Positions 62,786 to 64,000 of a DNA stretch of 64,000 bases are shown here, in pieces. How positions within the stretch are numbered: the stretch's first letter is position 1; each line of letters begins with the position of its first letter. Position numbers and translations under genes: made by a program. The stretch lies in assembly GCA_965248255.1 (NCBI GenBank), contig CBDFIW010000004.1:1054001-1118000 (forward strand), in the 5' to 3' direction. Source of the stretch: JAKZVK01 sp965248255 (lineage in GTDB: Bacteria > Acidobacteriota > Terriglobia > Bryobacterales > UBA6623). The notes beneath the pieces are model-generated. The model saw nothing but the letters and a program-made list of their open reading frames with translations, was not told where the DNA came from and searched no databases.

Positions 62786-64000
62786 ATGATGGTGACACTT
62801 CTTTCGAACCGCCTGAAGGGCGCTGGGCTGTGCACTTTCGCTTGGGTGCTTTGGGGTGCTCCGCTGGCCGCGCAGCCGCTTGCCGGCACGCAGGCTTTGA
62901 CCGAACAAAGTGACCTCGCAAAGAAGATGGTTGCCGGCATCGACCGTTACCTGCTGCGTGCCACGGATGCCTCCGTCGCCGACCGGAAGAGGCACTGGCA
63001 GCGGGACTACTCCTCGCCGGAAGCTTACGAGAAGTCGGTGGCTCCGAACCGCGAGCGCCTTCGTAAGATCATCGGAGCTGTCGATGCGCGGGTGCCATTC
63101 GACGGGTTCTCTTTGGCCGGCACTACGACTCAAACGTCGTTGATCGCTTCCACGGAGCGGTACGACGTGCACGCTCTGCGATGGCCGGTCTTCCCTGGCG
63201 TTAATGGCGAGGGCCTGCTGCTCGAGCCGAACTCGGCTGCCCATGGGAACGTGATCGCATTGCCCGACGCCGACCGATCGCCCGAGGCGGCAGTGGGGCT
63301 CGCGCCGGGTTTGCCCCGAGAAGCCCAGTTTGCACGCCGTTTGGCTGAGTCCGGCTACCGGGTGATCGTCCCGGTGCTGATCGACCGCGCGGACCACTGG
63401 TCCGGTCACCCCCGCATTCGATACACCAACCAGCCGCACCGTGAATTCATCTATCGCATGGCCTACGAGATGGGCCGCCACATCATTGGCTACGAAGTGC
63501 AGAACGTGCTTGCGGCGGTGGACGGCTTCAGGCGTGAGTGGCCCGACCTGCCGGTGGGCGTAGCCGGTTACGGTGAGGGTGGCCTGCTGGCCCTTTACAG
63601 CGCCGCGGCCGACGCTCGAATCGATGCGGCTTTGGTAAGCGGTTATTTCGGTCCCCGCGAGCAGCTCTGGCGGGAGCCGATCTATCGCAACGTTTGGAGT
63701 CTGCTCAGCGAGTTCGGCGATGCGGAGTTGGCCGGCTTGGTCACGCCCAGGCATTTGATCATCGAGGCCTCACGCGCTCCCGAGGTTGATGGTCCGCCGC
63801 CCGCGACCCCGCAGCGTCGAGGGGCGGCGCCAGGACGTCTCGTGACCCATTCCTTCAACGACGTCTCCGCCGAAGTAGGACGAGCGGCGGACGTGTTTGA
63901 CCGACTTGGAGTCAGCGACCGACTCCGTCTGGTCAGCAGAGAGCAGGGCCGCGGTCAACCCGGAAGCGAGGCAGCAATCTCCGCCTTCACTCGATCTCTG
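62786..64000 (+). CDS. Secreted alpha/beta-hydrolase-like protein with a Glu in the nucleophile position, 3' end outside the window
   Basis: At least 405 residues, open to the window edge. The signal peptide is LCTFAWVLWGAPLAAQP. VAGIDRYLLRATDASVADRK and SSPEAYEKSVAPNRERLRKI are family blocks of large exported hydrolases common in Planctomycetes and Acidobacteriota. Then come the alpha/beta-hydrolase strands GYRVIVPVLIDRADHW and PVGVAGYGEGGLLALYSAAA. In the last, the nucleophile elbow GxSxG is GYGEGG, with Glu for Ser. That is common in this group and suggests that it is not a standard serine esterase. ATG 62786 (another ATG follows at once) is the start; the 266 bp upstream hold no gene. Confidence 0.75.
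   Translation, partial: MMVTLLSNRLKGAGLCTFAWVLWGAPLAAQPLAGTQALTEQSDLAKKMVAGIDRYLLRATDASVADRKRHWQRDYSSPEAYEKSVAPNRERLRKIIGAVDARVPFDGFSLAGTTTQTSLIASTERYDVHALRWPVFPGVNGEGLLLEPNSAAHGNVIALPDADRSPEAAVGLAPGLPREAQFARRLAESGYRVIVPVLIDRADHWSGHPRIRYTNQPHREFIYRMAYEMGRHIIGYEVQNVLAAVDGFRREWPDLPVGVAGYGEGGLLALYSAAADARIDAALVSGYFGPREQLWREPIYRNVWSLLSEFGDAELAGLVTPRHLIIEASRAPEVDGPPPATPQRRGAAPGRLVTHSFNDVSAEVGRAADVFDRLGVSDRLRLVSREQGRGQPGSEAAISAFTRSL

Noticed and set aside
1..64000. tRNA, rRNA or CRISPR array
   Set aside because: No tRNA-like T-loop with matching acceptor stem, no rRNA-like conserved stretch and no regularly spaced short direct repeats were found by eye.

Overview
The window is about 60% GC and looks like a chromosomal segment of an Acidobacteriota bacterium, most likely of the Bryobacterales/Solibacter type. 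The evidence is the C-terminal domain of the S8 peptidase (a PTADSVTPSSGSG repeat plus a YLRDDAGGSW-type module that recurs in Solibacter-like proteomes as I know them), two enolase-superfamily enzymes, a formamidase, a CehA-type metallohydrolase and several cytochromes. An LPS envelope is implied by kdsC, a heptosyltransferase-like gene and a heptose nucleotidyltransferase-like gene. No rRNA, tRNA or CRISPR array was seen.

Layout. 0-12 kb: a beta-propeller gene end, gmd (GDP-mannose 4,6-dehydratase), a secreted S8 peptidase and a membrane sulfatase-like protein. The last two are each interrupted by a near-identical 1094-bp IS630-family element, and older IS debris lies between them. 12-17.5 kb: a minus-strand block with a solitary EutN/CcmL shell protein, an SGNH hydrolase, a GT9 heptosyltransferase, a degenerate HldE-like protein and csrA-fliW, then a GSA-aminomutase-like gene on the plus strand. 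17.9-26.4 kb: an IS5 element, a frameshifted sulfite-oxidase-like gene, pirin, the third IS630 copy, a resolvase end, an enolase-superfamily gene, a beta-helix fragment and an IS3 element. 27-49 kb: mostly intact housekeeping and metabolic genes (enolase superfamily, formamidase, methyltransferase, TPR and TMTC-like proteins, kdsC, PBP, CehA, MOSC, lepA, TIM-barrel isomerase), plus a broken cytochrome lipoprotein. 49.3-50.9 kb: an ISNCY element. 51-62.5 kb: a plus-strand redox cluster. 62.8 kb to the end: a secreted alpha/beta-hydrolase-like protein running off the window.

The most coherent candidate system is the cluster at 53.6-62.5 kb: a small four-helix membrane protein, an Old Yellow Enzyme-family reductase, two membrane-anchored di-haem c-type cytochromes and two GMC flavoprotein oxidoreductases. 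One GMC enzyme carries a ferredoxin-like CxxCxxCxxxC motif and the other a CxxSxxCxxxC variant. The arrangement suggests oxidation of a lipid or terpenoid-like alcohol with electrons passed from FAD, perhaps via FeS, to periplasmic haem c. The substrate is unknown. Three of the six genes are broken as read: both GMC genes at long poly-C tracts, and the reductase by an in-frame amber codon and a frameshift.

A second theme is genome decay and recent transposition. Three IS630 copies sit at TA dinucleotides, two of them in genes whose frame is restored exactly by removing the element plus one TA. Many other genes carry single frameshifts. Some may be sequencing or assembly errors at homopolymers, which only the reads can settle.
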